Notes: a model not told the origin generated them from the letters alone. A stretch of 64,000 nucleotides of DNA from Pontiella agarivorans (GCF_034531395.1 NZ_JARVCO010000002.1:744001-808000); one strand, 5' to 3'; positions 9,160-18,570 are shown, numbered from the stretch's first letter. Translations and numbers: made by a program.

Positions 9160-11316
9160 ATGGATAAACTGGACGGTCAGATCGAGCGGGTCGTTTTCCG
9201 GAATGAGGAAAACGGCTTTTGTGTTTTAAGAGTTAAGGTGCGCGGTCACAAAGAGCTGGTCACTGTAACCGGTACCGTGCCGGCGGTGAATCCCGGGGAA
9301 TGGATGGCCGGTGACGGCGAATGGGTTGAGGATCCGCGTCATGGACAGCAGTTCAAGGCGAAACATTTGCGGATGTCAAAACCGGATACCCTTGAGGGTA
9401 TTGAGAAATATCTGGCCTCCGATATGGTGAAGGGTATCGGCAAAGAGTATGCAAAACGTTTGGTGAACGTTTTCGGGCGTGATGTTTTTGATGTGATTGA
9501 AAATGCATCCGGGAAGCTGCTGAAAGTTCCAGGCATTGGAAAACAGCGGAAAGACAACATTAAAAAAGCGTGGGATGAACAGCGTAATGTGCGCCAGATT
9601 ATGTCATTCCTGTTCAGTCACGGCATCAGCACAACGCGGGCGTTCCGGATTCATAAAATCTATGGAGACAAAGCCATTGAGCTGGTGCAGCGGGATCCCT
9701 ACTGTTTGGCGCGCGACATCAAGGGGATTGGTTTTCTGATTGCCGATCAGATTGCCATGAAGCTTGGTATTGCCAAAGATTCCGACCTGCGTGCACGGGC
9801 CGGGCTCGAATTCTGCCTGGGCGAACTTACGGCAAACGGGCATTGTGCTTATGTGCGAAATGATCTGCTTTCGCGTTCGGCGGAACTGCTCGATATTGAT
9901 CTCGATATCATTGATAATGCCCTCGAACATCTGCTCGACAGTAAACGGTTGATCCAGAAGCAGGATATCCGGGGCAGGGATCTGATCTATTTGCCGAAGC
10001 TGTTTTTTGCCGAAATTGAACTGGCCAAAAAACTCCAGGCCTTGGAAAAGGGCCGTCACCCGTGTCCGGATATTGATTTTGAAAAAGCGCTGTCCTGGGT
10101 CCAGCAAAAAAGCGGGATCGAGCTGGCCAACGCACAGCGCAACGCGCTCCGGATGTCGGTGCGGTCGAAAGTAATGGTTATAACCGGCGGCCCCGGCGTG
10201 GGAAAAACGACGCTTGTGAATTCAGTTCTGATGATTCTTAAAGCAAAAAAAATGCGGGTGCAGCTGTGTGCTCCGACAGGCCGGGCTGCAAAACGCATGG
10301 CCGAAACCACAGGCATGGAGGCCAAAACCATTCACCGGATGCTGCAGTTTAATCCGGGAACCGGCGGGTTTATTCATCATTCTGAGAATCCGCTGGAGTG
10401 CGATGTCCTGATTGTGGATGAGTCGAGCATGATTGATGTGGTACTTGCGGCACAGTTGATGGATGCTGTGCCGCTGCACGCCGCCGTGGTGATCGTGGGC
10501 GATGCCGATCAGTTGCCGAGTGTGGGACCCGGGCGGGTGCTGCAGGATATTATCCGCTCAAAAACATTGCCGGTGGCGCATCTTGATGAAGTCTTCCGGC
10601 AGGCCGCCAGCAGCCGGATTGTAACCAATGCGCATTTGATCAATCAGGGGAAAGCCCCGGAATTTCCGGAAGAGGGGGAGCAAAGTGACTGCTATTTTAT
10701 TGAGGCCGAAGAGCCGGAAAAGGCCCTGGGTCTTATCGGGAAGCTGGTGAAACAGAATATCCCGAAAAAGTTTCATTTCGAGCCGATGGATGATATTCAG
10801 ATTCTGACCCCGATGCAGAAGGGCGATCTGGGAGCACGCAACCTGAATGTAACTATGCAGGGACTGCTCAATTCAAGCGGTGACGAAGTCGAACGCTTCG
10901 GCATGATCTATCGCGTGGGGGATAAGGTGATGCAGACGGAAAACGACTACGATAAAGATGTCTACAACGGCGATATCGGTAGGATTACAGCTCTCGACAA
11001 TGAATCTTCTGAACTGGTGGTTGATTTTGAGGGGCGCCGGGTGGTGTACGATTTTCGCGAACTGGATGAACTGGTACTTTCCTATGCCATCACGATTCAT
11101 AAAAGTCAGGGCAGCGAATATCCGTGTGTTGTGATTCCGGTGCATACCCAGCATTTTGTATTGCTGCAGCGAAGCCTGATTTATACGGCACTCACCCGGG
11201 CCAGAAAACTCGTCATTCTGCTCGGCACTAAAAAGGCTCTGGGCTTATCAATTATTCGCGCTGAATCGCGAGACCGTATCACCACATTGGCAGAGCGCCT
11301 GAAAGAGTATGCATAA
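9160..11316 (+). CDS. recD2: RecD2-type ATP-dependent DNA helicase
   Basis: This 718-residue SF1B helicase unwinds DNA 5' to 3' and acts in DNA repair or replication-fork processing, independently of RecBC. It has the RecD2 layout: an OB-like N-terminus, tandem helix-hairpin-helix repeats (about 85-135; VKGIGKEYAKRL, KVPGIGKQRKDN), then the motor. Walker A is GGPGVGKTT (about 341-349), the Walker B region is LIVDESSMID (about 417), and the C-terminal motif is ITIHKSQGSEYP (about 643). Length is normal for the family. It follows the zinc-ribbon gene and ends at a bidirectional terminator. Copy 9527-9541 of the palindromic repeat encodes part of its helix-hairpin-helix. Confidence 0.93.
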   Translation: MDKLDGQIERVVFRNEENGFCVLRVKVRGHKELVTVTGTVPAVNPGEWMAGDGEWVEDPRHGQQFKAKHLRMSKPDTLEGIEKYLASDMVKGIGKEYAKRLVNVFGRDVFDVIENASGKLLKVPGIGKQRKDNIKKAWDEQRNVRQIMSFLFSHGISTTRAFRIHKIYGDKAIELVQRDPYCLARDIKGIGFLIADQIAMKLGIAKDSDLRARAGLEFCLGELTANGHCAYVRNDLLSRSAELLDIDLDIIDNALEHLLDSKRLIQKQDIRGRDLIYLPKLFFAEIELAKKLQALEKGRHPCPDIDFEKALSWVQQKSGIELANAQRNALRMSVRSKVMVITGGPGVGKTTLVNSVLMILKAKKMRVQLCAPTGRAAKRMAETTGMEAKTIHRMLQFNPGTGGFIHHSENPLECDVLIVDESSMIDVVLAAQLMDAVPLHAAVVIVGDADQLPSVGPGRVLQDIIRSKTLPVAHLDEVFRQAASSRIVTNAHLINQGKAPEFPEEGEQSDCYFIEAEEPEKALGLIGKLVKQNIPKKFHFEPMDDIQILTPMQKGDLGARNLNVTMQGLLNSSGDEVERFGMIYRVGDKVMQTENDYDKDVYNGDIGRITALDNESSELVVDFEGRRVVYDFRELDELVLSYAITIHKSQGSEYPCVVIPVHTQHFVLLQRSLIYTALTRARKLVILLGTKKALGLSIIRAESRDRITTLAERLKEYA
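9527..9541. repeat. TTCCARNNNYTGGAA copy inside recD2
   Basis: TTCCAGGCATTGGAA, exact in both arms, lies in the recD2 frame as part of V-P-G-I-G-K. The arms are therefore read in a different codon phase from the F-Q-x-L-E copies elsewhere. Confidence 0.7.
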
Positions 11317-11344
11317 AAAACGCGTCCCGACCGGGACGCGTTTT
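11317..11344. terminator. Bidirectional Rho-independent terminator
   Basis: An 8-bp GC-rich stem, CGCGTCCC (11321-11328) with GGGACGCG (11333-11340) and a 4-nt loop, is flanked by AAAA on one side and TTTT on the other. It can end transcripts of both recD2 (+) and glgP (-), which converge here. Confidence 0.9.
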
Positions 11345-11367
11345 CAAGGTTTGGAGAGGATATACCG

Positions 11368-13839
11368 TCAGGAGATGTCATCAGTCATATCGACCGGTGT
11401 TTTTTTCAGATGCCAGATGTCATCGACATAATCCTGAATGGAACGGTCGGAAGAGAACCAGCCCATGCGTGCAACGTTCAGAATCGCTTTTTCCGCCCAT
11501 TTGGTCGGTTTGGCGTAGAGTTTGTCGACCTCTTCGTTGCATTTGATGTAATCCTCATAGTCGGCGAGATAGTAATAGAAATCGCCGTGCTCCGTAACCT
11601 CGTTATAGAGATCTTTGAACAGATCGGGCTCTGATGGATCAAAGCTGTTATCGCGCAGTGCTTCAAGAACCCCCTGAAGATCTTCCGACTTATCCATATA
11701 AGCCCATGGATTATATCCTTTACGGCCCAGTTCCGCGAGATCTTCTGTCCGATTGCCGAAGATGAAGATATTGTCTTCCCCAACATTCTGTGCAATTTCG
11801 ATATTCGCTCCGTCCCAGGTGCCGACGGTGAGTGCGCCGTTCAGCGACAGTTTCATATTTCCAGTGCCTGATGCTTCAAGTCCGGCCGTGGAAATCTGTT
11901 CTGAGATATCTGCTGCCGGAATGATTTTTTCGGCCAGCGATACATTGTAGTCCGGCAGGAAAACCACCTTCAGGCGGCCGGCCACATCAACATCATTATT
12001 GATCACTTCCGCCATGGTGTTGATCAGCTTGATGACCGACTTGGCGATCAGATAGGCTGGCGCAGCCTTGGCGGCAAAAATGAAGGTTTTCGGTTGAATC
12101 TTGGTCTTCGGGTCCGCCTTGATTTTGTTGTAAAGATGGATGATATGCATGGCTTTCAGCAGCTGACGCTTGTACATATGCAGACGTTTGATCTGCACAT
12201 CGAACACAGAATCAGGACTCACAATATAGCCGGTCAATTCCTTAATGGTCTGGCAGAGTTCGACTTTTTTCTGTCGCTTGATTTCCATGAATTTCTTCTG
12301 AACAGCGCGTTTCGAGGCATAGGCTTCAAAGGCATTCAATTCAGCAAGATCCAGCTTCCAGTCTTCACCGATATTCTCAGAGATCAGTTCGGAAAGTTCC
12401 GGGTTGGCTTTGATCAGCCAGCGACGGTGCGTGATGCCATTAGTCACATTGGTGAATTTGCCCGGATAAACTTTATTGAATTCCGGCATGGTATTGGTTT
12501 TCAGCAGATTGGAATGCAGCGCGGAAACTCCGTTGACTTTATTACTGCCGATTACGCAGAGGTTCGCCATGCGTACCTGTTTGTGCTGTCCCTCTTCGAT
12601 CAGGGAAACCTTACGCATCAGGTCGCCATCACCGGGATGGTTGAGTTCCACTTTCTGCAGGAAGCGGTGATTGATTTCGAAGATGATCTGCATATGGCGC
12701 GGAAGGACCCGCTGCAGCAAATCAACCGTCCATTTTTCAAGCGCTTCAGCCAGCAGGGTGTGGTTGGTGTAGCAGAATGTGCTAACTGTGATGTCCCAGG
12801 CATCATCCCAGGGGATTTGCTCTTCATCGTGCAGCACACGCATCAGCTCAACGATGGCCAGAGTGGGGTGGGTGTCATTGAGCTGAATGACATTTTTTTC
12901 TGCAAATTTACTGTAGTCGCTGTGATTTTTTTTGTAGCGACGGATGATGTCCCGCACGGAACAGGAAGCCAGAAAATATTCCTGAATCAGCCGCAGCTCT
13001 TTTCCTGCGTAGGTGTAATCCGAAGGGTACAGAACTTTTGATACATTTTCCGCCCAGTTTTTTTCTTCAACCGCACGCACATAGTCGCCCTGATTAAAGA
13101 CATCAAGGCGGAAGCCTTCGGCCGGCTGTGATTTCCAGAGACGAAGCATATTTACAGTGTTAACCTGATATCCGATGATGGGAACATCGTAGGGAACGGC
13201 TTCAAAAACCTGGAAGTCTTCCCATACATCCGCCGTTCCCTGACCAGGCCGGAAATTTTTCTTCACGCGGCCATAGACACAGACCGGCAGGGTGTATTCC
13301 GGTCGGATCAGTTCCCAAGGGTAACCGAGAGCCAGCCATTCGTCGGGCCGTTCTTTCTGCCAGCCGTGATCAAACTCCTGACGGAAAATACCGTGTTCAT
13401 AGCGTATACCGTAGCCGTATGCCGGCAATTCTTTAGTGGCCAGCGAATCCAGATAGCAGGCGGCCAGACGGCCGAGCCCGCCATTACCAAGGCCGGCCTC
13501 GACATCAAGAGCAAGAATCTCTTCAGTCGTAATATTAAGGGCCTTGAGCGCCTCGCAGGCAATTTTCTCAATGCCCAGTGCATAGACATTATTAGAAAGC
13601 ATTTTGCCGATCAGGTATTCCATCGACAGATAATTGACGCGCCGCACATCCTGGTCGAGATACTGGCGTTGGGTTGCAATGAAGCCGTCCACAGCCATAT
13701 CGCGCACGGCATGGGAAAAGCACATCATTTTATCGAACGTGGTGGCGGCGCGCAGATCCTTACCCCGGCTGTACTTGAGGTGGAAGAGGGCCCGTTCGGC
13801 GAGTTGTTCAGCGGTCATGTTGTCTTTGAAGTGTGACAT
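11368..13839 (-). CDS. glgP: Glycogen/starch alpha-glucan phosphorylase
   Basis: This 823-residue cytoplasmic GT35 enzyme releases glucose-1-phosphate from alpha-1,4-glucans. Visible family motifs are NYLSMEYLIGKMLSNN near the N-terminus, LGNGGLGRLAACYLDS, and the pyridoxal-phosphate lysine segment EASGTGNMKLSLNGALTVGTWDGAN (lysine near 663; pieces quoted: EASGTGNMK and NGALTVGTWDG). Length matches bacterial phosphorylases. The start MSHFKDNM at 13839 follows GAAGGG; an in-frame extension further upstream is not family-like. The gene is alone and ends at the bidirectional terminator shared with recD2. It points to glycogen storage. Confidence 0.96.
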   Translation of the reverse strand: MSHFKDNMTAEQLAERALFHLKYSRGKDLRAATTFDKMMCFSHAVRDMAVDGFIATQRQYLDQDVRRVNYLSMEYLIGKMLSNNVYALGIEKIACEALKALNITTEEILALDVEAGLGNGGLGRLAACYLDSLATKELPAYGYGIRYEHGIFRQEFDHGWQKERPDEWLALGYPWELIRPEYTLPVCVYGRVKKNFRPGQGTADVWEDFQVFEAVPYDVPIIGYQVNTVNMLRLWKSQPAEGFRLDVFNQGDYVRAVEEKNWAENVSKVLYPSDYTYAGKELRLIQEYFLASCSVRDIIRRYKKNHSDYSKFAEKNVIQLNDTHPTLAIVELMRVLHDEEQIPWDDAWDITVSTFCYTNHTLLAEALEKWTVDLLQRVLPRHMQIIFEINHRFLQKVELNHPGDGDLMRKVSLIEEGQHKQVRMANLCVIGSNKVNGVSALHSNLLKTNTMPEFNKVYPGKFTNVTNGITHRRWLIKANPELSELISENIGEDWKLDLAELNAFEAYASKRAVQKKFMEIKRQKKVELCQTIKELTGYIVSPDSVFDVQIKRLHMYKRQLLKAMHIIHLYNKIKADPKTKIQPKTFIFAAKAAPAYLIAKSVIKLINTMAEVINNDVDVAGRLKVVFLPDYNVSLAEKIIPAADISEQISTAGLEASGTGNMKLSLNGALTVGTWDGANIEIAQNVGEDNIFIFGNRTEDLAELGRKGYNPWAYMDKSEDLQGVLEALRDNSFDPSEPDLFKDLYNEVTEHGDFYYYLADYEDYIKCNEEVDKLYAKPTKWAEKAILNVARMGWFSSDRSIQDYVDDIWHLKKTPVDMTDDIS

Positions 13840-13992
13840 TTTAATTTTTAACCCTTCATATTTTATTCGCAACTGAGCCTTTGATAGCCCAGCCCCCTAT
13901 GGGATGCAAGCCCGTTGACCCTAAAAGAAAATCATCCGAAAGCGTGAAGCAGAAGCATATAGGCCTATATTTTTTAGCCGTATCAAAACAAA

Positions 13993-14019
13993 AAACGGAG
14001 TCCGCACAGGACTCCGTTT
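13993..14019 (-). terminator. Rho-independent terminator of the mutY operon
   Basis: An 11-bp stem, AAACGGAGTCC (13993-14003) with GGACTCCGTTT (14009-14019), lies about 27 bp after the stop of the LysM lipoprotein gene on the minus strand. Read on that strand it ends in TTTTTGTTTTG, as expected for an intrinsic terminator. Confidence 0.85.
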
Positions 14020-14045
14020 CAGGCTTTTTGAAGATTCGTGGTAAA

Positions 14046-14828
14046 TTAGTTTTGAATAGAGGGAATGACCAGTGTCTGACCAACTCTCAGATCGCCGGGG
14101 CTGCGCATCATGCCTTTATTGGCTTCATAAATGATATCCCACTTACCGGAATCACCGTAAAATTTAGTGGCAATTTTTGTGAGTGTATCGCCGCCGACCA
14201 CATGATAAATCTGGTGTTTCGGTTTGGTAGGCACCTGAGTGGTTCCAGCCGGAACAATAGAGGTGGTGGGTTTCGGTACGGCTTGAGTCACTGACTCGGT
14301 GTTGCGTTTCGGCGTGACGGTTTGGCTGGCCGTAGTCGGGGTGGTGGTAACCGGCGCGACGGATTTCTTTTTAAGGGCATCGGCCAATTGTCTTTTCAGG
14401 TCGTTGTTCTGCTGAATGAGGGTGCTCCGCTGTTGGATCACTTTTTTCACTTCCGGTGAATTATTTACCAGCGTGTTGGCGAGCGCCTGCGCCACTTTCA
14501 GTTTTTGTTCTTCGATAAAACCTGCTTTTTCCGCATTAGGACGCAGTTCCAGATAGCGGTCATAATGATAAATCGCATGGATGTAATTGATTTTGTGCTG
14601 TTGGTAAATAATGGCCAGATCGAGATGCGGCCGTGCCATCAAAGGCTCCTGCTCCAAGGCCGTCTTGAACTCCTGAATGGCCGCGTCATAATTGCCCTGT
14701 TCCATATATTGCTGCCCTGACAGAACATTTGGATCGCGCTCTTCTCGCTCCTCAATCGATCCCGAATTTTTCCCGCATCCTGCGAGCGTCATGACACCAA
14801 CCAATAACATGGGAATGAACCTGTTCAT
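14046..14828 (-). CDS. TPR-LysM lipoprotein
   Basis: This 260-residue lipoprotein has a lipobox LAGC (Cys18), a TPR pair (about 36-100; GQQYMEQGNYDAAIQEF, AIYHYDRYLELRPNA), a coiled-coil-like segment (about 125-155) and a Thr/Pro-rich linker. A C-terminal LysM domain (about 207-258; IYHVVGGDTLTKIATKFYGDSGKW, quoted pieces HVVGGDTLTKIA and LRVGQTLVIP) would bind peptidoglycan. It probably links the outer membrane to the cell wall or scaffolds a wall-associated complex. It is last in the minus-strand mutY gene set, 21 bp after apbE, and is followed by a terminator. Confidence 0.88.
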   Translation of the reverse strand: MNRFIPMLLVGVMTLAGCGKNSGSIEEREERDPNVLSGQQYMEQGNYDAAIQEFKTALEQEPLMARPHLDLAIIYQQHKINYIHAIYHYDRYLELRPNAEKAGFIEEQKLKVAQALANTLVNNSPEVKKVIQQRSTLIQQNNDLKRQLADALKKKSVAPVTTTPTTASQTVTPKRNTESVTQAVPKPTTSIVPAGTTQVPTKPKHQIYHVVGGDTLTKIATKFYGDSGKWDIIYEANKGMMRSPGDLRVGQTLVIPSIQN

Positions 14829-14849
14829 CCGTACTCCTGTTTTTCAAAA

Positions 14850-15908
14850 TTAAAGGGCGGAACTATAGCCTGTGGCCTGCTCGAAGCCCGAACTAAATCG
14901 TTCAGCAATTTTTCCGGTTTCATCGCGGATCAAAAACATAGTTTCCACCTCATCAAGGGACTCCACCCACGAAATTCCTTCTTCCGGTCCCATCACAAAA
15001 AGCGCTGTAGCCAACGCATCCGCATCCATACAGTTCGGTGCGCTTACGGTTACGCTTGCTGTATGGGATTTTACGGCACGTCCCGTCCGCGGATCCAGAA
15101 TATGCGAATAAATGACACCGTCTTCTTCCATATAATTCCGGTAATTACCCGACGTTGCAATTGCGCCGCCTTTTACACTGACAATACCCTGCAGTTTGCT
15201 GCTCATCGGGTTCGTGGTGGGATACTGAATGCCGATACGCCAAGGCACACCATCCGGGTTTACGCCGGAGGCCAGCACTTCGCCGCCGATTTCAATAAAC
15301 CAGTTTTCGAGCCCGGCCTGGGCAAGAATTTTACCTACTTCATCCACTCCATAGCCTTTGGCAATGGCCCCGAGCGCCAGCGAAATTTCGGGTTCAGTTT
15401 TCAAAAGTCTGGACGATGCATCGATGCTCAGTTTGTCGGCTCCGGTTGTCTCTTTAACAATCCGAATGGCCTCTTCGTCCGGCACATTTCGATCGTGGCC
15501 TTCGCTGCCGAAGCCCCAGAGGTTGAGCAGGGGCTGCAAGGTGGGGTCAAACGCGCCGCCCGATTTCTCGCTCAATTCCAGTGCCCGGCGAACCACCTGT
15601 GCAAATTCTTCCGAACATTGAAACCCGTCGAGCGATCGGGAATGGTTGAATCGCGAAATTTCACTGTCCGGATCCCACGTCGACATCTGTCGGTTGATTT
15701 CCGTCAGCCGTGCCTGAATCTGCTCATAAATCTGCTCCAGTGCTTTCTGCTTCACCTTGCCGGTAATTTTTACGCTGTAACCGGTACCCATCGTCTCCCC
15801 GCCGGTGGCGGGGTTTTCGAGGGTTACCGAGCGCAGCATGCCGCCGACGGTCAACACCAGAATAACGACCAGCGCAATAAGTGACTTTCTGACCTGTTTC
15901 GGGGTCAT
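14850..15908 (-). CDS. apbE: ApbE-type FAD:protein FMN transferase
   Basis: This 352-residue enzyme transfers FMN from FAD onto Thr residues of target flavoproteins on the outer face of the inner membrane, as in the NQR and RNF complexes. An N-terminal helix (about 9-27) anchors it, with no lipobox. Family motifs include TMGTGYSV, MSTWDPDSEISRFN, GAIAKGYGVD, IEIGGEV, SGNYRNY, SHILDPRTG and DADALATALFVMG. Its start overlaps the RidA stop by 4 nt (ATGA), so the two are translationally coupled. No NQR or RNF genes are in the window, so the targets lie elsewhere. Confidence 0.93.
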   Translation of the reverse strand: MTPKQVRKSLIALVVILVLTVGGMLRSVTLENPATGGETMGTGYSVKITGKVKQKALEQIYEQIQARLTEINRQMSTWDPDSEISRFNHSRSLDGFQCSEEFAQVVRRALELSEKSGGAFDPTLQPLLNLWGFGSEGHDRNVPDEEAIRIVKETTGADKLSIDASSRLLKTEPEISLALGAIAKGYGVDEVGKILAQAGLENWFIEIGGEVLASGVNPDGVPWRIGIQYPTTNPMSSKLQGIVSVKGGAIATSGNYRNYMEEDGVIYSHILDPRTGRAVKSHTASVTVSAPNCMDADALATALFVMGPEEGISWVESLDEVETMFLIRDETGKIAERFSSGFEQATGYSSAL

Positions 15909-16288
15909 GCGAGTTCCGCAATCAGTTCAATTTCAACCCGCGCGCCGATCGGCAATGCGGCCACCTGCACGGTTGAACGCGCGGGCGCAGTTTCTTCATC
16001 AAAATACTCGGCATAAACGCCGTTGAATTCAGCAAATTCGTTCATGTCCTGGAGAAAGACTGTTGTTTTAACGGCCCGGTCCAGCGAAGTTCCGGCCTCA
16101 GCCAAAACGGCCTTGAGGTTTTCCAGCACCTGAATCGTCTGCTCTTTTATTCCGCCCTCAACTTTGGTTCCCGTTTCGGGGTTCACCGGAATCTGACCGG
16201 AGGTGTAGAGCAGGTTTCCGCATTGAACCGCCTGATTGTATGGGCCAATGGGTTCCGGGGCCTTACTGGTGCTTATAATCTTTTTCAT
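15905..16288 (-). CDS. ridA: RidA-family reactive enamine/imine deaminase
   Basis: This 127-residue protein hydrolyses reactive 2-aminoacrylate-type enamines formed by PLP enzymes. It carries GPYNQAVQ, LYTSGQIPVNPETG and the arginine segment PARSTVQVAALP that binds the substrate carboxylate. The ATG at 16288 follows AGGAAG; an upstream in-frame Met lies deeper in the preceding gene and would make an atypical N-terminus. The 5' end overlaps the preceding gene by 26 nt and the 3' end overlaps apbE by 4 nt, which implies coupling. Confidence 0.93.
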   Translation of the reverse strand: MKKIISTSKAPEPIGPYNQAVQCGNLLYTSGQIPVNPETGTKVEGGIKEQTIQVLENLKAVLAEAGTSLDRAVKTTVFLQDMNEFAEFNGVYAEYFDEETAPARSTVQVAALPIGARVEIELIAELA

Positions 16289-17477
16289 TTGTCGCTTCCT
16301 TTTCTTTATCAACAGAGGACGGGTTTTCCAATGACTGCAGAAGCATTGCCAATGTCGCCGCCGCCGGTTTAGGCAATTCGTCAGAGAGCAGCAGACCGAT
16401 GCAATACTGCTTTACCAGCGGAACCTGAATACAGTTGCTTTTCAGCGACCATAGAGCCGCCTGGAAAACGGCTTCCAGCATGCCTTCGCGATATACTTCA
16501 AGTTCATTGGGATCTAATTCACCGGACTGGATGCGCTCCAGCGTGCCGGTGTGTTCAATCAACTCGAGTGAGCAGACAATCTGCCGCAGGGGCCTGACGG
16601 TTCCCGTGGCGAAAAATTCAGCCCAGAGCATATCGAGCTGTTTGGGCATGGTGATGTCATCATAAGGGTCCGGAATACGACCCGCGGCCATCAGGCGCTC
16701 AAAGCGTTTCATATCACCGGAAAGCCGGGGCAGTTTTTCGGTTTGCCCCAGCAATGTCAGCAGAAAGATAATATCCTTCTGCTGTTTCGGGTTCAGAAAA
16801 GCATACTCATCCAACAGATGCGGAATCAGAAACTCATTTCGTTCGAACACCGTTTTGAAAAACCAGATCGCTGACCAGATCGGCTCTTTCTCCTCATTGA
16901 AAAAAGATTGTTCAATTTGTAGGAATGACGCCAGAGCTTTGGATGGAGCAGGGGAGGTGACATAGGAAAAAAACAGGTTTTCTCGCTCCTCTTTAGACAG
17001 TTTTTCCGTTTCAAAAGGTTGTAGCGAAATCACCCGTTGCTGCACATTGGTCTGGTTGCTGACTTTATCAATGGCGGTGACTTCAACCGAATAATCGCCG
17101 AAATCATCCGCCGCATCAAAACAGAGGTTAACCACCGCCTGTGCCGGCAGCCGGTCCGGGGTCGAAGCCAGACCGATGTGTCCTTCAAGCTCTTTAAGAT
17201 CGAGCTGCGTTTTTCCATTCGGTTTTGTGAGTTTAAGATTGAATGAAATGCCGGCCGCACCGCCGGGATCGGTGCTGTAATTTTTAAAAACCGGCAGAAT
17301 GCAGAAATATTCGCCTTTGTGTACGGCATCAATATTCGTGATTTGCGGTTCAAAGTTGTCCGGTACAGCATACCACCAGTCCATGGACGGATCCTGCCGC
17401 GTGATCGCGAGCATGCATTCGAAGGGCTCGGCCAGCGCAGAACCGCACAGGCATAGCATAATCAGCAGCTGCTTCAT
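16263..17477 (-). CDS. Secreted protein of unknown function
   Basis: This 404-residue protein has a cleavable signal peptide (MKQLLIMLCLCGSALA). Residues about 20-165 look like a beta-rich domain (KGEYFCILPVFKNYS; DDFGDYSVEVTAIDKV). The remainder is helical, with HEAT-like or TPR-like character (LTLLGQTEKLPRLS; EGMLEAVFQAALWSLKS), and the tail is charged. No family is recognised. It overlaps mutY by 4 nt and RidA by 26 nt, which makes it part of one transcript. It is probably periplasmic. Confidence 0.8.
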   Translation of the reverse strand: MKQLLIMLCLCGSALAEPFECMLAITRQDPSMDWWYAVPDNFEPQITNIDAVHKGEYFCILPVFKNYSTDPGGAAGISFNLKLTKPNGKTQLDLKELEGHIGLASTPDRLPAQAVVNLCFDAADDFGDYSVEVTAIDKVSNQTNVQQRVISLQPFETEKLSKEERENLFFSYVTSPAPSKALASFLQIEQSFFNEEKEPIWSAIWFFKTVFERNEFLIPHLLDEYAFLNPKQQKDIIFLLTLLGQTEKLPRLSGDMKRFERLMAAGRIPDPYDDITMPKQLDMLWAEFFATGTVRPLRQIVCSLELIEHTGTLERIQSGELDPNELEVYREGMLEAVFQAALWSLKSNCIQVPLVKQYCIGLLLSDELPKPAAATLAMLLQSLENPSSVDKEKEATNEKDYKHQ

Positions 17478-18556
17478 TGTTTCTCCAGAGCGTCAATAAT
17501 TTTCAGGTCTGCCTTCGAATACGGAACTTTCCGGAGGCTGGAAATATCCATCCATTGAAAATCCCGGCATTCGATGGCACGGGGACAGCCGGATTTAATT
17601 GTCGCAAAATAAGTATGCAGATCCATTGTAAAATGGCTGTATGCGTGTTTTACTTTAATTAGAAATTTTCCGACTTCCACCTCGATGCCGAGCTCTTCTT
17701 TCAGTTCTCTCGCCACGCAGGTTTCAAGGGTTTCACCTTCTTCCAGTTTCCCGCCGGGAAATTCCCACAGTCCGCCGAGCATATCCTCGGTACGGCGCTG
17801 GGCAATGAGCACTTCACCTTTTGCGTTGGTCACCACAGCGGCCCCGACAATGATATGCGGCATTTTTTTCTTCGGGGCTTTTTTGGGATATTCAAGCGGA
17901 TTCCCTTCGGCCCTCGCGGCACAGCAGCGGGAGAGGGGACAGGCGGAACAGTTCGGATTTTTCGGCAAACACACCGTGGCCCCGAGCTCCATCATGGCTT
18001 CATTAAAATCGCCGGCGCGCCCTCGTACCAGCAGATCATCGGCCCATTGTTGGAGTTCCTTTTTTGCGGCCGTCGAGCGGGTATCCTTTGTATAGGCGAA
18101 CAGACGCGAAAGTACACGAATCACGTTGCCGTCCAGCACGGCCAGATCGAGATTAAAAGCCAGCGAACCGATAGCCGCGGCCGTATAGCTTCCAACGCCG
18201 GGCAGTTTAATAATCTCTTCGGCCGTTGCGGGAAAGCGGCCGTGGTGCTCGGTAACGATGATGCGGGCGGCTTTGTGCAGATTACGTGCACGGGAATAAT
18301 AACCCAGCCCCTCCCACATTTTCAGCACTTCCTCCTGCGAAGCGGCCGCAAGCGACTTCATCGAGGGAAACCGTTTCATAAACCGGTGAAAGTAGGGGGT
18401 GGCCTGATCCACACGCGTCTGCTGCAGCATCAGCTCTGAAATCCATACCCGGTAAGGGGTGCGGTTGCTCCGCCACGGCATGCTTCGTTTGTTTTCAGCA
18501 AACCACGGCAGCAGGCGGTTCGGTACCGCTCGTTTTATATTCTGAAACTGATTCAT
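17474..18556 (-). CDS. mutY: A/G-specific adenine glycosylase MutY with intact Nudix box
   Basis: This 360-residue base-excision repair enzyme removes adenine mispaired with 8-oxoguanine. The catalytic core has the Glu motif SELMLQQTRV, the helix-hairpin-helix LPGVGSYTAAA, VLDGNVIRVLSRL and a [4Fe-4S] cysteine cluster (C-x6-C-x2-C-x5-C). The C-terminal domain (about 225-355) keeps the MutY 8-oxoG-sensing segment AYSHF. It also has a complete Nudix signature (GGKLEEGETLETCVARELKEELG, read as G-x5-E-x7-REL-x-EE-x-G), which is degenerate in classical MutY. It may therefore also cleave 8-oxo-dGTP (inference). It heads the set of overlapping genes running to 14046. Confidence 0.93.
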   Translation of the reverse strand: MNQFQNIKRAVPNRLLPWFAENKRSMPWRSNRTPYRVWISELMLQQTRVDQATPYFHRFMKRFPSMKSLAAASQEEVLKMWEGLGYYSRARNLHKAARIIVTEHHGRFPATAEEIIKLPGVGSYTAAAIGSLAFNLDLAVLDGNVIRVLSRLFAYTKDTRSTAAKKELQQWADDLLVRGRAGDFNEAMMELGATVCLPKNPNCSACPLSRCCAARAEGNPLEYPKKAPKKKMPHIIVGAAVVTNAKGEVLIAQRRTEDMLGGLWEFPGGKLEEGETLETCVARELKEELGIEVEVGKFLIKVKHAYSHFTMDLHTYFATIKSGCPRAIECRDFQWMDISSLRKVPYSKADLKIIDALEKQ

Positions 18557-18570
18557 ATAATAAGCCCCGT

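Noticed and set aside
12094-13041. A 315-codon open frame on the plus strand
   Set aside because: It is antisense to glgP, whose product matches its family along the whole length.
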